A DNA stretch of 64,000 bases, from NCBI GenBank assembly GCA_024234395.1, contig JACKOH010000002.1, positions 1,178,001 through 1,242,000 of the forward strand. Reading direction: 5' to 3'. Position numbers and translations under genes: made by a program. This DNA comes from Pseudomonadales bacterium (GTDB lineage: Bacteria > Pseudomonadota > Gammaproteobacteria > Pseudomonadales > Pseudohongiellaceae). The notes below the pieces were generated by a model that worked only from the letters and a program-made list of their open reading frames with translations, had not been told where the DNA came from and did not search any database. This document shows, in pieces, positions 63,997-64,000 of the stretch; the first letter of the stretch is position 1, and each line of letters begins with the position of its first letter.

Positions 63997-64000
63997 CAGT

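Noticed and set aside
1..64000. tRNA, rRNA and known riboswitch genes
   Set aside because: I read the gaps on both strands and saw no cloverleaf-like or rRNA-like stretch; a covariance-model search would be needed to exclude small RNAs.

Overview
The window is a high-GC, gene-dense stretch of bacterial chromosome. It most likely comes from a free-living, respiring gammaproteobacterium, probably aquatic or marine. This rests on AsmA and GltBD of proteobacterial type, TonB-dependent receptors, Tat-exported redox enzymes, several c-type cytochromes and many secreted amidohydrolases and peptidases. The genus cannot be fixed from the sequence alone. I saw no rRNA, tRNA, CRISPR array, prophage or insertion sequence.

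Layout. 1-5.3 kb: the 3' part of an asmA-like gene, a lone type IV pilin-like gene and a lipoprotein amidohydrolase. 5.4-9.0 kb (minus): a potassium operon of trkH, a sensor kinase resembling only the C-terminal half of KdpD, and a KdpE-like regulator, preceded by a tandem 11-bp repeat. 9.4-15.4 kb (minus): gltD and gltB, glutamate synthase. 16.1-21.5 kb: a Tat-exported molybdenum hydroxylase (Fe-S, Mo and FAD subunits) with a membrane cytochrome b and a small unknown protein. 21.6-27.2 kb: a D-cysteine desulfhydrase-like enzyme, a PD40 lipoprotein and a very large M1+M28+PDZ peptidase. 27.3-30.0 kb: a small membrane protein, a periplasmic GlpQ-like phosphodiesterase and a short-chain dehydrogenase. 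30.1-33.2 kb: a translationally coupled copper operon (unknown exported protein, multicopper oxidase, cupredoxin). 33.4-38.6 kb: an HNH nuclease, an FG-GAP protein, an amidohydrolase and a ClC channel with CBS domains.

39.1-55.3 kb is the most striking part. Two paralogous sets each encode a TonB-dependent receptor, a Tat-exported flavin L-amino acid/amine oxidase and a diheme c4-like cytochrome. Set A adds a membrane-anchored RidA (imine deaminase family) and a CadC/ToxR-like membrane regulator. Set B lies next to a gamma-glutamyltransferase and an exported alpha/beta hydrolase. My inference is that these are periplasmic amino acid or amine dehydrogenation modules: a receptor takes up the compound, the oxidase turns it into an imine, electrons pass to the cytochrome rather than to oxygen, and RidA hydrolyses the imine.

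55.5-64 kb: a transglutaminase-like/TPR lipoprotein whose start carries a 66-bp perfect palindrome, a YtcJ-like amidohydrolase, a cupin, a cytochrome c/copper monooxygenase fusion with an exported partner and a divergent membrane-spanning AraC-type regulator, and madM at the right edge. Start codons were chosen from Shine-Dalgarno sites, stop/start overlaps and signal peptides, so several differ from the longest open frame.
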